A stretch of 64,000 nt of DNA from Candidatus Thorarchaeota archaeon (GTDB lineage Archaea; Asgardarchaeota; Thorarchaeia; Thorarchaeales; Thorarchaeaceae). The notes under the pieces are model-generated. The model was given only the letters and a program-made list of their open reading frames with translations, did no database searches and was not told the DNA's origin. Every line of letters starts with the position of its first letter. The stretch's first letter is position 1. This document shows positions 1 through 8,247 of the stretch, piece by piece. The translations under genes were made by a program, and so were the position numbers. The DNA lies in contig JAEOSL010000005.1 in assembly GCA_016840385.1 (NCBI GenBank), positions 26,074 to 90,073 of the forward strand, read 5' to 3'.

Positions 1-231
1 CTGCTGAACTCGAAGCAGAAGAAGCGAGTTAAAGAAGCTCTATTGAATCTTGAAGAAAGTCCTTTCAGGAGAAGGTTAAGTGTGGACATAAAGAAACTTG
101 TTACTTCAGGTGAACCCCCTCTCTTTCGACTAAGGATTGGCGATTATCGAGCTATCTTCTTTATAATCAAGGATGAAGTTAGAGTCACAGAAATAATCCA
201 TCGAAGTAAGGGATACAAGTGGTTGGAATAA
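1..231 (+). CDS. RelE/ParE-family toxin-like protein, 5' end cut by window edge
   Basis: The reading frame is open from base 1, so the gene starts outside the window; 76 residues are visible. The visible part has the RelE/ParE signature: a basic N-terminal helix (SKQKKRVKEAL), the strand LRIGDYRAIF, and the C-terminal IIHRSKGYKWLE with the family's Arg/Tyr-containing end. Proteins of this fold are usually mRNA interferases or gyrase poisons paired with an upstream antitoxin, which would lie left of base 1 and is not visible. The 20 bases covering the last codons recur exactly at 5817-5836, so this locus has been partly copied. Family is well supported; toxic activity is inference. Confidence 0.75.
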   Translation: MLNSKQKKRVKEALLNLEESPFRRRLSVDIKKLVTSGEPPLFRLRIGDYRAIFFIIKDEVRVTEIIHRSKGYKWLE

Positions 232-305
232 GTCCCTCTCAGATGGACTTGGAGTATAGGCTGACAGGATTAGCGGATTTACCTATTTCTGAAACTGTTG
301 AGATA
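211..305. repeat. Dispersed intergenic repeat, copy A, fused to relE 3' end
   Basis: Just after the relE stop, 237-262 (CTCAGATGGACTTGG followed by AGTATAGGCTG) nearly matches 7178-7200, and 211-230 matches 5817-5836 exactly. The second half of the element (AACTGTTGAG) is degenerate compared with the copies near 7.2, 8.2 and 14.2 kb. Confidence 0.55.
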
Positions 306-312
306 ATCAGTG

Positions 313-1164
313 TTAGGATCCTAGAACTTCGTTCATAGCACCTGTTCGGTATCCTAAAGCATCAATTGCGACGTACTTGAATCCGATAGTTTTTGCGATT
401 TTATGCAAATCATCAAGTTTACTTTCGTCAAATAACTTAGCTCTCTCTTCTCTTCCGACTTCAATTCGTACTAAATCACCATGGAACCTTGCACGAACAC
501 ACTGAATACCAAAGAGCTCTTTGACTTCTTTCTCCATCCTATCGATTTTCCGTATACGATCTTCCGTAATCTCTGTGCCGTATGGAAATCTACTGGATAG
601 ACATGCCATAGAGGGTCTGTCCGCTACTGAGAGTCCAACCTCTCTGGCATAAGTGCGAATCTCTTCCTTTGTAATCCCTGCGTCTCGCAAAGGTGATATA
701 ATTCCAGCTTCCTCTAGAGCCTTTGCTCCTGGTCGGTGTCCTTCCATTTCGCTGGCATTAGTACCGTCCACAACTAGATCCATACCATATTTCTTTGCAG
801 TATTCAACCAAACAGAGGCTAGTTCCTTCTTACAATGATAGCAACGGTCTTCAGGGTTCTTAACCAAGTCTGCATTTGAGAGTTCATCAACTTGGATAAT
901 TTCTAGCTCAATACCTAGCTCCTTAGCTACATCTTCAGCAGCCTGTAGTTCTGTTCGAGGAAATGTGATACTATCAATAGTCAACAACTTAGATTTAGCA
1001 GCACTTTCCCTTGCAATGTGGGCAAGTACTGTACTATCTACTCCTCCACTAAATGCAACAAGAACCTGTTTTCCATTGAATAGGTTCCTGATTTTGTCAA
1101 ATTTCGTGTTACTGGCGCTCATCTTTTTCGTCATACTCGAATCCTGTCGTGCAGTCTTAAGCAT
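313..1164 (-). CDS. larE: ATP-dependent sacrificial sulfur transferase LarE
   Basis: This PP-loop enzyme adenylates a pyridinium carboxylate and transfers sulfur to it during synthesis of the nickel-pincer nucleotide cofactor of lactate racemase-like enzymes. The PP-loop AFSGGVDSTVLAH lies near residue 38, followed by the LarE-typical RCYHCKKEL cysteine motif and DGTNASE. Length (283 aa) fits the family (about 270). The annotated ATG opens MLKTARQDSS; an internal ATG at 1134 (MTKKMSAS) has an AGGA upstream and may be the true start. LarB is encoded about 15 kb away (15490-16278); no LarC or LarA is visible. It is divergent from thiI, with a shared 169-bp spacer. Identification is secure; the exact start is not. 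Confidence 0.9.
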   Translation of the reverse strand: MLKTARQDSSMTKKMSASNTKFDKIRNLFNGKQVLVAFSGGVDSTVLAHIARESAAKSKLLTIDSITFPRTELQAAEDVAKELGIELEIIQVDELSNADLVKNPEDRCYHCKKELASVWLNTAKKYGMDLVVDGTNASEMEGHRPGAKALEEAGIISPLRDAGITKEEIRTYAREVGLSVADRPSMACLSSRFPYGTEITEDRIRKIDRMEKEVKELFGIQCVRARFHGDLVRIEVGREERAKLFDESKLDDLHKIAKTIGFKYVAIDALGYRTGAMNEVLGS

Positions 1165-1333
1165 TGAGAATGCGTCAATAGATTACCAGTCTATTAGAAT
1201 ATCCCCTTGAGTACACACTTAAGCACAAAGTCTGCCCTTGAGCTCAAATTGTTGAAAGTAGTTCTCAGTTCCAAGTATGAATTGAAAGATTTCAAAAAAA
1301 GAATGCTGAGTCATTATTAGTGAAGGAATAGAA

Positions 1334-2362
1334 ATGTCGGATGAATATAGTGGAGTGTTGCTCAGATGTGTTGAGCTACAGTATCATTCTCCACCAAGCA
1401 GAGAACAATTGACGGTCCAGTTGGTTAAGAATCTGAAAGCCGCATTGAGAGAACATACTGTGTCATTCAACGAGATTCAACCCATATGCCAGTTTATCTA
1501 TATCAGCACTTCCAATATTTCAGAAGTTGCTAGAATTACCTCTAGGGTATTTGGTGTTTCCTCAGCATCTCCAGTTAGTGTTTCTTCTACGACTGACAAT
1601 GAATCTCTTCCAGCAAATCACACATTCTACAAAGAGGTATGTGACAACAAGGTGTTTCTGTCGACAGAGAGGTTTGATGGTGTGGGTGGTTTACCAACCG
1701 GGTCTCAAGGGAAAGTAGTCTGCACAATATCTGGGGGCCTTGACTCTCCCATTGCTGCCTACAAGATGATGAAGAGGGGATGTATCCCAGTCTTTGTACA
1801 TTTCGACAATGTGCCATATGGGGATGAGTCAACTCGAAACCTTGCTATTAGACAGGCAAAAAGACTTGCTGAATATATCCACGGTCATGAAATCAAGATG
1901 TATATCGTACCACATGGTGATGATCTTACCGAAGTGCTTAGACATGCACCGCGCAAGATGACGTGTGTCTTCTGTAGACGAAATATGTACAGATTAGCTC
2001 AGGAAGTAGCCCGATTAGAAGATGCTGATGCTATTGTAACTGGTGAAATCATCGGAGAACAGGCTTCTCAGACAACTCAGAATCTTCGTGCAGAGGAAAC
2101 TGCGGTAAGTGATATCTCTATCATGCGACCCTGTATAGGGGATGACAAGGATGAGATTGTGAAGATGGCTATAAAAATTCGGACATACGAGTTTGCCCAC
2201 GAGGCTGTTTCGTGTTGCTCCCTACCTCCAAAGTATCCCACTATCTATTCCAATCTTGAAATCATAGATCCCACAGAGAAGAAAATGGACATGGGTTTGA
2301 TAGCTGCAGAAATATCTGAAGCTGAGGTTATTATACTGAAGGATAGTGATACTAATGACTGA
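1334..2362 (+). CDS. thiI: ThiI-like tRNA 4-thiouridine synthetase, short form
   Basis: ThiI adenylates U8 of tRNA and inserts sulfur to make 4-thiouridine; it can also feed thiazole synthesis. The catalytic half is clear: GVGGLPTGSQGK leads into the PP-loop TISGGLDSPIAAYK (residues 131-144), then KMTCVFCRRNMYRLA with the catalytic-type cysteine, and TGEIIGEQASQTTQN. The first ~85 residues resemble the N-terminal ferredoxin-like domain, but only ~30 residues separate it from the PP-loop region, so most of the usual THUMP domain is absent. There is no C-terminal rhodanese domain, as expected in archaea. The next gene starts inside the last codons (ATG at 2355, stop at 2360-2362), so the two are translationally coupled. 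Confidence 0.85.
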   Translation: MSDEYSGVLLRCVELQYHSPPSREQLTVQLVKNLKAALREHTVSFNEIQPICQFIYISTSNISEVARITSRVFGVSSASPVSVSSTTDNESLPANHTFYKEVCDNKVFLSTERFDGVGGLPTGSQGKVVCTISGGLDSPIAAYKMMKRGCIPVFVHFDNVPYGDESTRNLAIRQAKRLAEYIHGHEIKMYIVPHGDDLTEVLRHAPRKMTCVFCRRNMYRLAQEVARLEDADAIVTGEIIGEQASQTTQNLRAEETAVSDISIMRPCIGDDKDEIVKMAIKIRTYEFAHEAVSCCSLPPKYPTIYSNLEIIDPTEKKMDMGLIAAEISEAEVIILKDSDTND

Positions 2363-2642
2363 TGTTTTTGTCATTAACCTCTGTTCTGATGGCGTAGCCT
2401 TTGAGGTTAAATCCAAAAATAGAGTCAAGCTTGATTTGGTATCAGTTGCTGAGGAATTGGCTACCCTAATGAAAATGAAGATTCGAGTCAACATTCCAGC
2501 GATTCTAATTCTTGAAGGTGATGATGGTCGTTCTATCACTATATATCCATCAGGTCGACTGCTTCTTCGCAAATTCCCTAATGAAGAGAGTGTAAAACAG
2601 GCGGCTCTACTCCTCTCGCCAAACCTCTATTCATCTGTATAG
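2355..2642 (+). CDS. Small protein coupled to ThiI, unknown (possible TBP-like half-fold)
   Basis: This 95-residue protein starts at ATG 2355, overlapping the thiI stop by 8 bp. I do not recognise a firm family. The segment GRSITIYPSGRLLLRKF followed by EESVKQAALLL resembles the strand-strand-helix pattern of a TATA-binding-protein-like half domain, which is weak evidence. It has no membrane segment or cysteine motif. Tight coupling to thiI suggests a partner role in tRNA thiolation, for example supplying RNA-binding surface to a ThiI that lacks most of its THUMP domain; that is inference. Confidence 0.7.
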   Translation: MTDVFVINLCSDGVAFEVKSKNRVKLDLVSVAEELATLMKMKIRVNIPAILILEGDDGRSITIYPSGRLLLRKFPNEESVKQAALLLSPNLYSSV

Positions 2643-2720
2643 CGTGGTTCATCAATATTACTTCCAAAATCTTAATCTGGACGTTGAACACTAGTAGAAC
2701 CAACAAATGGATACGGTATT

Positions 2721-3611
2721 ATGGTGTCTATCGTTATTGTCCTGCCTATTATTGCAACACTAATCAGCGTTCTCTTTGCTTATACGCTATTCAATCAATG
2801 GAAACGGAAAAGGAGAATCTATCAACTAACCTGGTTTGCGGCTGTTATAATGTTCATAATCACAGCGTCAATAGAGGTTATGTCTGAGCTTATAGGTTGG
2901 CAAGTTGAATTCTACAGGATATACTTGGTCCTAGCAGCCTTACAAGTTGCTCTTTTGGGTGGGGGAACTTTCTATCTTATACTCCAAAAGAACGTCTTCA
3001 AAAATCGAGAACTTGTTATTCTCAATGTTCTATTACTGTCCGTTATAGTTTTCTTCTCTTTGATGATGACAATCAGTTCAATTACTGATTATTCTGCTCT
3101 TATCTTTGGCAAGTGGGATTATCCTATTGCAGGTATTGGAATATTCTCTCTACTAATCATTTGTTCTGCTCTTGTCGGAAGAAAATGGGATGACAGCCGA
3201 AAAGGGATTCTTTACGGTCATGCTTTTCTCATCTTCAGCATAGTTGTGACTCTCTGGATGGGTGCTTACGCAGCGGTTGCTGAGGTGGATATTGATCAAC
3301 TTGTGGCAGGTACAGTTGTCGCAGGAGAAGCGATGGCACAACATGTCCGGAATTTCTCACCTCTTCTTTCGGTCACTGGAGGTTCTCTGCTAATTGGCGG
3401 AGCACTATTTTCATATTTCAAAACTCGACTCAGTTTTAACTTGTGGATTGCATTAGGTGGCTTAGTTATTTCCATCGCAGGAGCGATAGCAAGATCCAGT
3501 CCAGAGCTCGGTATTATTCTCTATTTAGGTGAAGTAATCGGAATACTTCTACTCTACAAGGGATTCATAGATTCAGACAAGATTGTTATCACTAGTGAAG
3601 AACGGATGTAG
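2721..3611 (+). CDS. Multi-pass membrane protein, unknown
   Basis: A 296-residue protein with about eight hydrophobic segments, beginning with MVSIVIVLPIIATLISVLFA and ending with a segment near LGEVIGILLLYKGFI. Short charged loops (FNQWKRKRR, GRKWDDSRKG) separate the segments, and the tail DSDKIVITSEERM is presumably cytoplasmic. No transporter motif, cofactor site or soluble domain can be recognised. Start chosen at the first ATG that precedes a membrane segment. It lies 78 bp after the thiI-linked gene on the same strand and could be co-transcribed, but no functional link is evident. Confidence 0.75.
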   Translation: MVSIVIVLPIIATLISVLFAYTLFNQWKRKRRIYQLTWFAAVIMFIITASIEVMSELIGWQVEFYRIYLVLAALQVALLGGGTFYLILQKNVFKNRELVILNVLLLSVIVFFSLMMTISSITDYSALIFGKWDYPIAGIGIFSLLIICSALVGRKWDDSRKGILYGHAFLIFSIVVTLWMGAYAAVAEVDIDQLVAGTVVAGEAMAQHVRNFSPLLSVTGGSLLIGGALFSYFKTRLSFNLWIALGGLVISIAGAIARSSPELGIILYLGEVIGILLLYKGFIDSDKIVITSEERM

Positions 3612-3775
3612 AGGATGGACACGTTATATGGTTGACCTAGTGGTGTTATAATGGGCAAAACACTCAATGATTTTGTAGATGAGTGCTCCAAGTTAGAAAA
3701 AGTTTTACAGTTTTCAAGAATTGTTAGTTTTCCTCTATCATAGTAGTGATATTTACTAACACGATATATTTGATT

Positions 3776-3901
3776 ATGAAGAAAATAAACGGACTCTATG
3801 AATGTGAGGAATGTCATCTTTTCCATGAAGAAGAAGAATAGGCAAAGAAGTGTGAAGAGTGGTGTATAGAGCATAAAACATTCTTCTCAATGGGTTCTTG
3901 A
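3776..3901 (+). pseudogene. Broken copy of CxxCH zinc-finger microprotein
   Basis: The frame encodes MKKINGLYECEECHLFHEEE and then hits TAG at 3839-3841, where the intact copy at 15297-15458 has TGG (Trp22). After the stop the same frame continues AKKCEEWCIEHKTFF, losing the last conserved Cys-Asn, and ends at 3899-3901. The similarity extends upstream (3705-3775 against 15227-15296), so the promoter region was duplicated with the gene. A single-base nonsense change plus a decayed 3' end indicate a pseudogene; the first half could still be expressed as a 21-residue peptide. Confidence 0.75.
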
Positions 3902-3997
3902 AGTTCTTCTGACAAGATTAGTGACAGTCCTTGATAACACGGACCGTTGTTCTCTGACTAAAGTATCTTCAGTTTGAACCATGTATTTCTTAACAGA

Positions 3998-5659
3998 TTA
4001 TTTGATATCGAGCTTAGTTTGAACCGCGTCAAAGTCCACTTCCGTATTGACACACCCATCCTTACTGAGCAAGACCGCCTGTATTGGAATTCCATATTTG
4101 GAAATATTCTCAATAGCCATCATCGCCTCATCAAAACACGCAATTCCGAGTACTGCTTGGGGTTGGGCATTCTTGATAATCCGTATGGCATGTGAGCCGC
4201 CACCAACCATATACCATTTGAGTCCCTTTTCTTCAGCGCTTCGGGTGATACTGGCAATGACGCACGCACCGCACTTCTTGCAGTGATAACCCTCATCATC
4301 GATTGGTGCTTCGCATCTTATAGGATCTCGCAAGCAGTGTGGAATTAGGAGGACTCTCTTCTCGATAGGTACATGTGTATACTCACTCCGTTTCAGAACG
4401 TTCATGGCTTCGATGGATACAAGATTAACCAGGTCCTCTTTTTCAATCGCTAACTCAATTGTAACTTTCTTAGCAAGTTCAACCACAGAGATTTTGGATT
4501 CAGTTGCTGCGATGCTTTCTAAGAGTCCTATGATTCTACCACGGAAGTCGACTTCAAACAGGTCCACGAATGTATCGCTGGTTTTACTCTCTTCCAACAA
4601 ACTAGTCATCTTTACAGAGTCAATGGCTTGTCTATTGGTTACTGCAAGATGTTTATCCCCTGTTGCACTCGCTTGTCTGAAGAAGACCGAAACTAATTTT
4701 GGATACATGAGAACGAACCTGATGAACTTGTGTCCAATTTTATATGCTATAGACTCATTCTTGGGAAGGAAGCGATCTACCATCTTACTTCTTTTAAAGA
4801 AGAAACGCTGTCCAGGAATCAATTTATTTTCTAGAATTGGAGATGCAAAAATATCAGTTAGGCGTATGAGGAGAGCACGAACAAGTGGGACACGTATGTG
4901 ACGGGTCAGTCCTCTTGCCTTGAGCAAGACTGACATTATTTTTTTTGCCCTGAGTGTTTGGTAGCCTGACTCTATGACCTGCTGCAAGAAGCCCTTATCT
5001 TCAGGCTCAAGGTCGATGCCTAAGGATTCCATTTCCTCACGTGTGATGTTCACATAACCCCCCTCGTAGTCTGAAACCATATCGAGGATATCGTCTAGCA
5101 TGCCTAAACCCATGCCTAACAAATAAGAGAAGTCGTCAATGTAGCCTCTGAGGTCAAAATCTCCCAAAATGAAGTACAGCTTGAAGAAGTTGTTGGTCTT
5201 TTTATATAGGTGTAAATCCATATCCTTCTGAGAGAGAATTTTGCCTTTCCTTGCCACGTTACTCCAAGCACACTCATTTAAATTTCTTAATACCTGTAGT
5301 GCTTCTCCTTCGTAGTACTTGCGCTCGTTATCAAAGAACTGAGCAAGCCAGAGGTGGCGAATAGGCGCAGTATGTGGTACATTGAGATTTCCCTCGAAGC
5401 CCAGCTCCATAATCTCTTGTTCCTGTTCGAAGATGGTGAGAGCATCATCCTTGGTTAGTGTGGGGGATCTAATAATATCATCAAATTGTCGTATATACCC
5501 CCAAGCGAGTGACCAAGTTTCTGAACCAACTGGCTCCGGAATCAACTGAAAGGCATAGTCCAAGAAATCCCGTTTTCTTAAATAGTGACGTACAGAATTG
5601 ACTGTTGAAGCGTATATCGATGTTCCATATGTAAACGGGCTTGATTTGCTTCTGACCAT
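3998..5659 (-). CDS. Squalene/phytoene synthase-like domain fused to DUF116
   Basis: About residues 1-290 resemble the trans-isoprenyl head-to-head synthase family: an aspartate-rich first motif in YIRQFDDIIRSP and a second, LGMLDDILDMVSDYEGGYVN, where the family has a DxxxD metal site followed by a Gly/Tyr-rich strand. Residues ~385-553 are a DUF116 domain with HCLRD, the cysteine motif CKKCGACVIA, and MVGGGSHAIRIIKNA. DUF116 is a probable metal- or Fe-S-binding domain of unknown reaction. I start at ATG 5659 because the frame farther upstream (to 5863) runs through a dispersed repeat and is low-complexity. A standalone DUF116 paralogue lies at 22920-23549. DUF116 assignment is strong; the synthase assignment is moderate, and its product is unknown. 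Confidence 0.8.
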   Translation of the reverse strand: MVRSKSSPFTYGTSIYASTVNSVRHYLRKRDFLDYAFQLIPEPVGSETWSLAWGYIRQFDDIIRSPTLTKDDALTIFEQEQEIMELGFEGNLNVPHTAPIRHLWLAQFFDNERKYYEGEALQVLRNLNECAWSNVARKGKILSQKDMDLHLYKKTNNFFKLYFILGDFDLRGYIDDFSYLLGMGLGMLDDILDMVSDYEGGYVNITREEMESLGIDLEPEDKGFLQQVIESGYQTLRAKKIMSVLLKARGLTRHIRVPLVRALLIRLTDIFASPILENKLIPGQRFFFKRSKMVDRFLPKNESIAYKIGHKFIRFVLMYPKLVSVFFRQASATGDKHLAVTNRQAIDSVKMTSLLEESKTSDTFVDLFEVDFRGRIIGLLESIAATESKISVVELAKKVTIELAIEKEDLVNLVSIEAMNVLKRSEYTHVPIEKRVLLIPHCLRDPIRCEAPIDDEGYHCKKCGACVIASITRSAEEKGLKWYMVGGGSHAIRIIKNAQPQAVLGIACFDEAMMAIENISKYGIPIQAVLLSKDGCVNTEVDFDAVQTKLDIK

Positions 5660-5762
5660 AGTGATTATCCCTTGGGGATTGTACAGTTTTGTTGTTATTT
5701 GCTTTGCCAAACTAAATTGAGTGTTCAAAGGAATTCCGGTATATAAGGAGCTGGAGGAAGTA

Positions 5763-5850
5763 GAGGTTGACGGGATCGGATGAATGTGAAGATGACTGTT
5801 GGAGAGGCCGGGCAACGGATACAAGTGGTTGGAATAGATTCCTCTTAGAG
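5763..5850. repeat. Dispersed repeat, copy F, with relE 3'-end fragment
   Basis: Positions 5765-5780 (GTTGACGGGATCGGAT) resemble the core of the intergenic repeat, and 5817-5836 is identical to the last codons of the relE-like gene at 211-230 (GYKWLE). Flanking bases (GATTCCTCTTAGAG against AGTCCCTCTCAGAT) remain partly similar. The shared element order points to copying of a relE-linked repeat followed by decay. Confidence 0.55.
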
Positions 5851-5893
5851 AAGTTTCACTCACTTATACCGACCGGGAATCAAGGAGGTTTGA

Positions 5894-7081
5894 TCAAAGA
5901 TTCTTAGCAAATTCCTTACCAAAATCTATGCATCTTTCAAAGGCTTCTTTATCAGGATTCCAAAGTTCGCGGATTCCTTCACCAATGATTTTGAAACCTC
6001 CTTCCTCTAGCAGTCCATTGATCATTTTCACACTCTCTCCAGACCAGCCATAGGAACCAAAGGCTGAGGCAGCTTTTCCTTTGAAATTAAGACCTCGAAT
6101 CTCCTCCAGAATTCCCGCTACTGAAGAAAGTATTCCTTTACCGATAGTAGAGGAGCCAACAAGAATCGCTTTAGACTTGAATACCTCCTTGATGATATCG
6201 TTCTTGTCAACTCTAGCTGAATTGAATAGCTTAACAACTATCTTCTCATCCGCAGACCTAATCCCTTCAGCTATTCCTTCTGCCATTCTCCTAGTACTAT
6301 TCCACATAGTGTCATAGATGATTGTAATCTGATTTTCCTGATAATCGCCAGCCCACTCGGCGTATTTGTTAACAATTTGCAGTGGATTATCGCGCCATAT
6401 TACACCATGACTAGTGCAGATGTAGTCTACAGGAAGTTTGAGTCCAACAACCTCTTCGATCTTCTTAGTCACTAGTTTACTAAATGGGGTGAGAATGTTA
6501 GCATAGTATTTGATACATTCCTCGTAAAGCTCGCATTGGTCAACCAAGTCATTGTACATGGTTTCTGAAGCGTAGTGTTGGCCAAAAGCATCGTTAGAGA
6601 AGAGGATGTTTTCTCCAGTCAGATAGCAAAACATGCTGTCAGGCCAATGAAGCATCGGAGCACTTACAAAAACAAGATCTCGTGAACCTAGACTTAGCTT
6701 GTCACCAGTCTTGACCAAGTGGAAGTTCCAATCCTTGTGATAATATCCCTTGAGAATCTTCTTTGCTTGAGCTGTACAATATATGGGGGTATCCGGAATA
6801 GCCTCCATTAGCAATGGTAATGCTCCACTATGGTCTGGTTCTGAATGATTGACAATTATGTAATCTATTTCGTTCAACGGAATAACCTCAGAGAGTCCGT
6901 CAACAAACTCCTTGGCAAAAGGTGTCCAGACTGTATCTATCAAAGCTGTCTTCTTATCCTTAACCAAATAGGAATTATAGGTTGAGCCTTTATGGGTTGA
7001 ATATTCCTCGCCATGGAACTTTCGTAGTTCCCAGTCAATCTTACCAACCCAAAATACGTTATTTCTGATTTCAAAACTCAT
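5894..7081 (-). CDS. fprA: A-type flavodiiron protein (FprA)
   Basis: Flavodiiron proteins reduce O2 to water or NO to N2O, protecting anaerobes; archaeal members often take electrons from F420H2 or rubredoxin. The N-terminal metallo-beta-lactamase-like domain carries the diiron ligands in HSEPDHSGALP, a histidine in LHWPDSMFCY, the aspartate in FSNDAFGQH and a later histidine in CTSHGVIWRDN. The C-terminal flavodoxin-like domain starts near TIIYDTMWNSTRRMAEGI, with the FMN-loop region VGSSTIGKG. Length (395 aa) is typical, and no fused rubredoxin is present. GGAGAG lies just upstream of the ATG. Superoxide reductase and rubrerythrin occur elsewhere in the window. Confidence 0.95.
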   Translation of the reverse strand: MSFEIRNNVFWVGKIDWELRKFHGEEYSTHKGSTYNSYLVKDKKTALIDTVWTPFAKEFVDGLSEVIPLNEIDYIIVNHSEPDHSGALPLLMEAIPDTPIYCTAQAKKILKGYYHKDWNFHLVKTGDKLSLGSRDLVFVSAPMLHWPDSMFCYLTGENILFSNDAFGQHYASETMYNDLVDQCELYEECIKYYANILTPFSKLVTKKIEEVVGLKLPVDYICTSHGVIWRDNPLQIVNKYAEWAGDYQENQITIIYDTMWNSTRRMAEGIAEGIRSADEKIVVKLFNSARVDKNDIIKEVFKSKAILVGSSTIGKGILSSVAGILEEIRGLNFKGKAASAFGSYGWSGESVKMINGLLEEGGFKIIGEGIRELWNPDKEAFERCIDFGKEFAKNL

Positions 7082-7177
7082 TTCTCTTCTCTCCGTTCCT
7101 AATCCCTAGCTGTATTTGCTTATTAGTGCCTTAGGTGAAACTTCTTTGAGAGAATTGTTCTAATCAGAATGAAAACC

Positions 7178-7265
7178 TCAGATGGACTTGGTATAGGCTG
7201 GCGGGGTCAGGTTACCAGGGAACTTTCCCAGTACCTGTATTATGTTGAGCCACCCTTTCATTTTC
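7178..7265. repeat. Dispersed hairpin repeat, copy B (best preserved)
   Basis: This is the fullest copy: CTCAGATGGACTTGG, TATAGGCTG, then a hairpin formed by GGGAA and TTCCC within GGTTACCAGGGAACTTTCCC, then GTTGAGCCACCCTTTCATTT. It shares long blocks with 14194-14270 and 8147-8222, and its first part with 237-262. Its right end includes the stop codon of the hydrolase gene on the minus strand. Confidence 0.7.
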
Positions 7266-8097
7266 CAACTTCGATATTCTTTTTCTGGATTAGATCACTT
7301 ACAATCATCCAGAAATAAGATGGGTTCTCTGTATGAAGTCCATGTCCCGCATTGGGTATGAAGAGAAGTGGGAGCTGCGCATCTTTCACAAGCTTCTCAG
7401 ATGATAAGATTCCTTTATTCTTCTCTCCATAGATGAAATAACAATCAAAACCTTGATGTACTAACATTCTATTCAGTAAGTTTCCCTTTACAGAAACTGG
7501 TGCCAAGTCTTTGCTGGATGCCCATATCGTATACGATCCTGCTTTTCGAAACGCTGAAATATAATCAATCATATGTTCCTCTTCAGAATCACCTTGTATT
7601 TTGCTACAAATCGAATCAAATTCCTGTCTGAATTCTGCGAATTTCATCTTAGCAAACTGAGATGAAAAGAAAGCATCACCTGCATCAAGGTTCCCCTCTA
7701 GATACAATGCTAGTCTAGGTTTAGCGATAGTTTTACTCTGATGATGTAATAGTTCAATCAACGAAACTGCGATTGCTCCGCCCATTGAGTGAGCTAGTAG
7801 TGAGAGTTGCTTGACGTTTTCTCGCTCAAGTATGGCAACTAAATACTTCGCTTGTTGTTCCATTGTATACGCTTCAGCTTTACTACTCTTGGATGATTCT
7901 CCGTGACCTAATAGGTCTGGGATAATCCATGAGAACTTGTCCAATGAATAGGTGTTAAAGTGTTTGAGAAACCACTTGCGATTGTCTCCTAGTCCATGAA
8001 TATAGAGATTCACCATTGGCTGGTTTGGATTAATGTGAGAGTAATATACGATAGTCCCGAACTCAGTTTCAAGACTTTTTGTAACCAGTCGCGTCAT
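7258..8097 (-). CDS. Alpha/beta-hydrolase fold protein
   Basis: A 279-residue alpha/beta hydrolase. The oxyanion-side motif is HGLGDNRKW (residues ~34-42), the nucleophile elbow is LAHSMGGAIAV with the serine flanked by Met and His, and the C-terminal catalytic histidine is in NAGHGLHTENP; the third acidic residue is probably before KLVKDAQLP. Such proteins hydrolyse esters, lipids or thioesters, and the substrate cannot be read from the sequence. No signal peptide is seen, so it is likely cytoplasmic. The gene lies between two copies of the dispersed repeat, and its stop codon falls in the right end of copy B. Confidence 0.85.
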   Translation of the reverse strand: MTRLVTKSLETEFGTIVYYSHINPNQPMVNLYIHGLGDNRKWFLKHFNTYSLDKFSWIIPDLLGHGESSKSSKAEAYTMEQQAKYLVAILERENVKQLSLLAHSMGGAIAVSLIELLHHQSKTIAKPRLALYLEGNLDAGDAFFSSQFAKMKFAEFRQEFDSICSKIQGDSEEEHMIDYISAFRKAGSYTIWASSKDLAPVSVKGNLLNRMLVHQGFDCYFIYGEKNKGILSSEKLVKDAQLPLLFIPNAGHGLHTENPSYFWMIVSDLIQKKNIEVGK

Positions 8098-8146
8098 AGT
8101 GTAATAATATTGTTCTACAGTTCAATTGACTGTTCCTATTTAAGAG

Positions 8147-8222
8147 GTAAAGCTGACGGGACTGGATTGTCAGGAAATTGCCCTGAATCTGAACGTTGTT
8201 GAGTCACCCTTTCATTTTTCAT
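8147..8222. repeat. Dispersed hairpin repeat, copy C
   Basis: AAAGCTGACGGGACTGGAT aligns with copy B, and the ending GTTGAGTCACCCTTTCATTT is nearly identical. The central hairpin has diverged but remains paired (TCAGG with CCTGA around AAATTGC), which suggests the stem-loop rather than its exact bases is kept. Confidence 0.65.
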
Positions 8223-8247
8223 TCAATTATTTTTGTGAGTGGAGTTT

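Noticed and set aside
3651..3743. Plus-strand 30-codon ORF (MGKTLNDFVDECSK...)
   Set aside because: Its second half is the duplicated upstream region of the zinc-finger microgene, so it is likely fortuitous.
5660..5863. 68-residue N-terminal extension of the synthase-DUF116 frame
   Set aside because: Ser/Thr/Leu-rich, not family-like, and it runs through the dispersed repeat and the relE tail; ATG 5659 is a better start.
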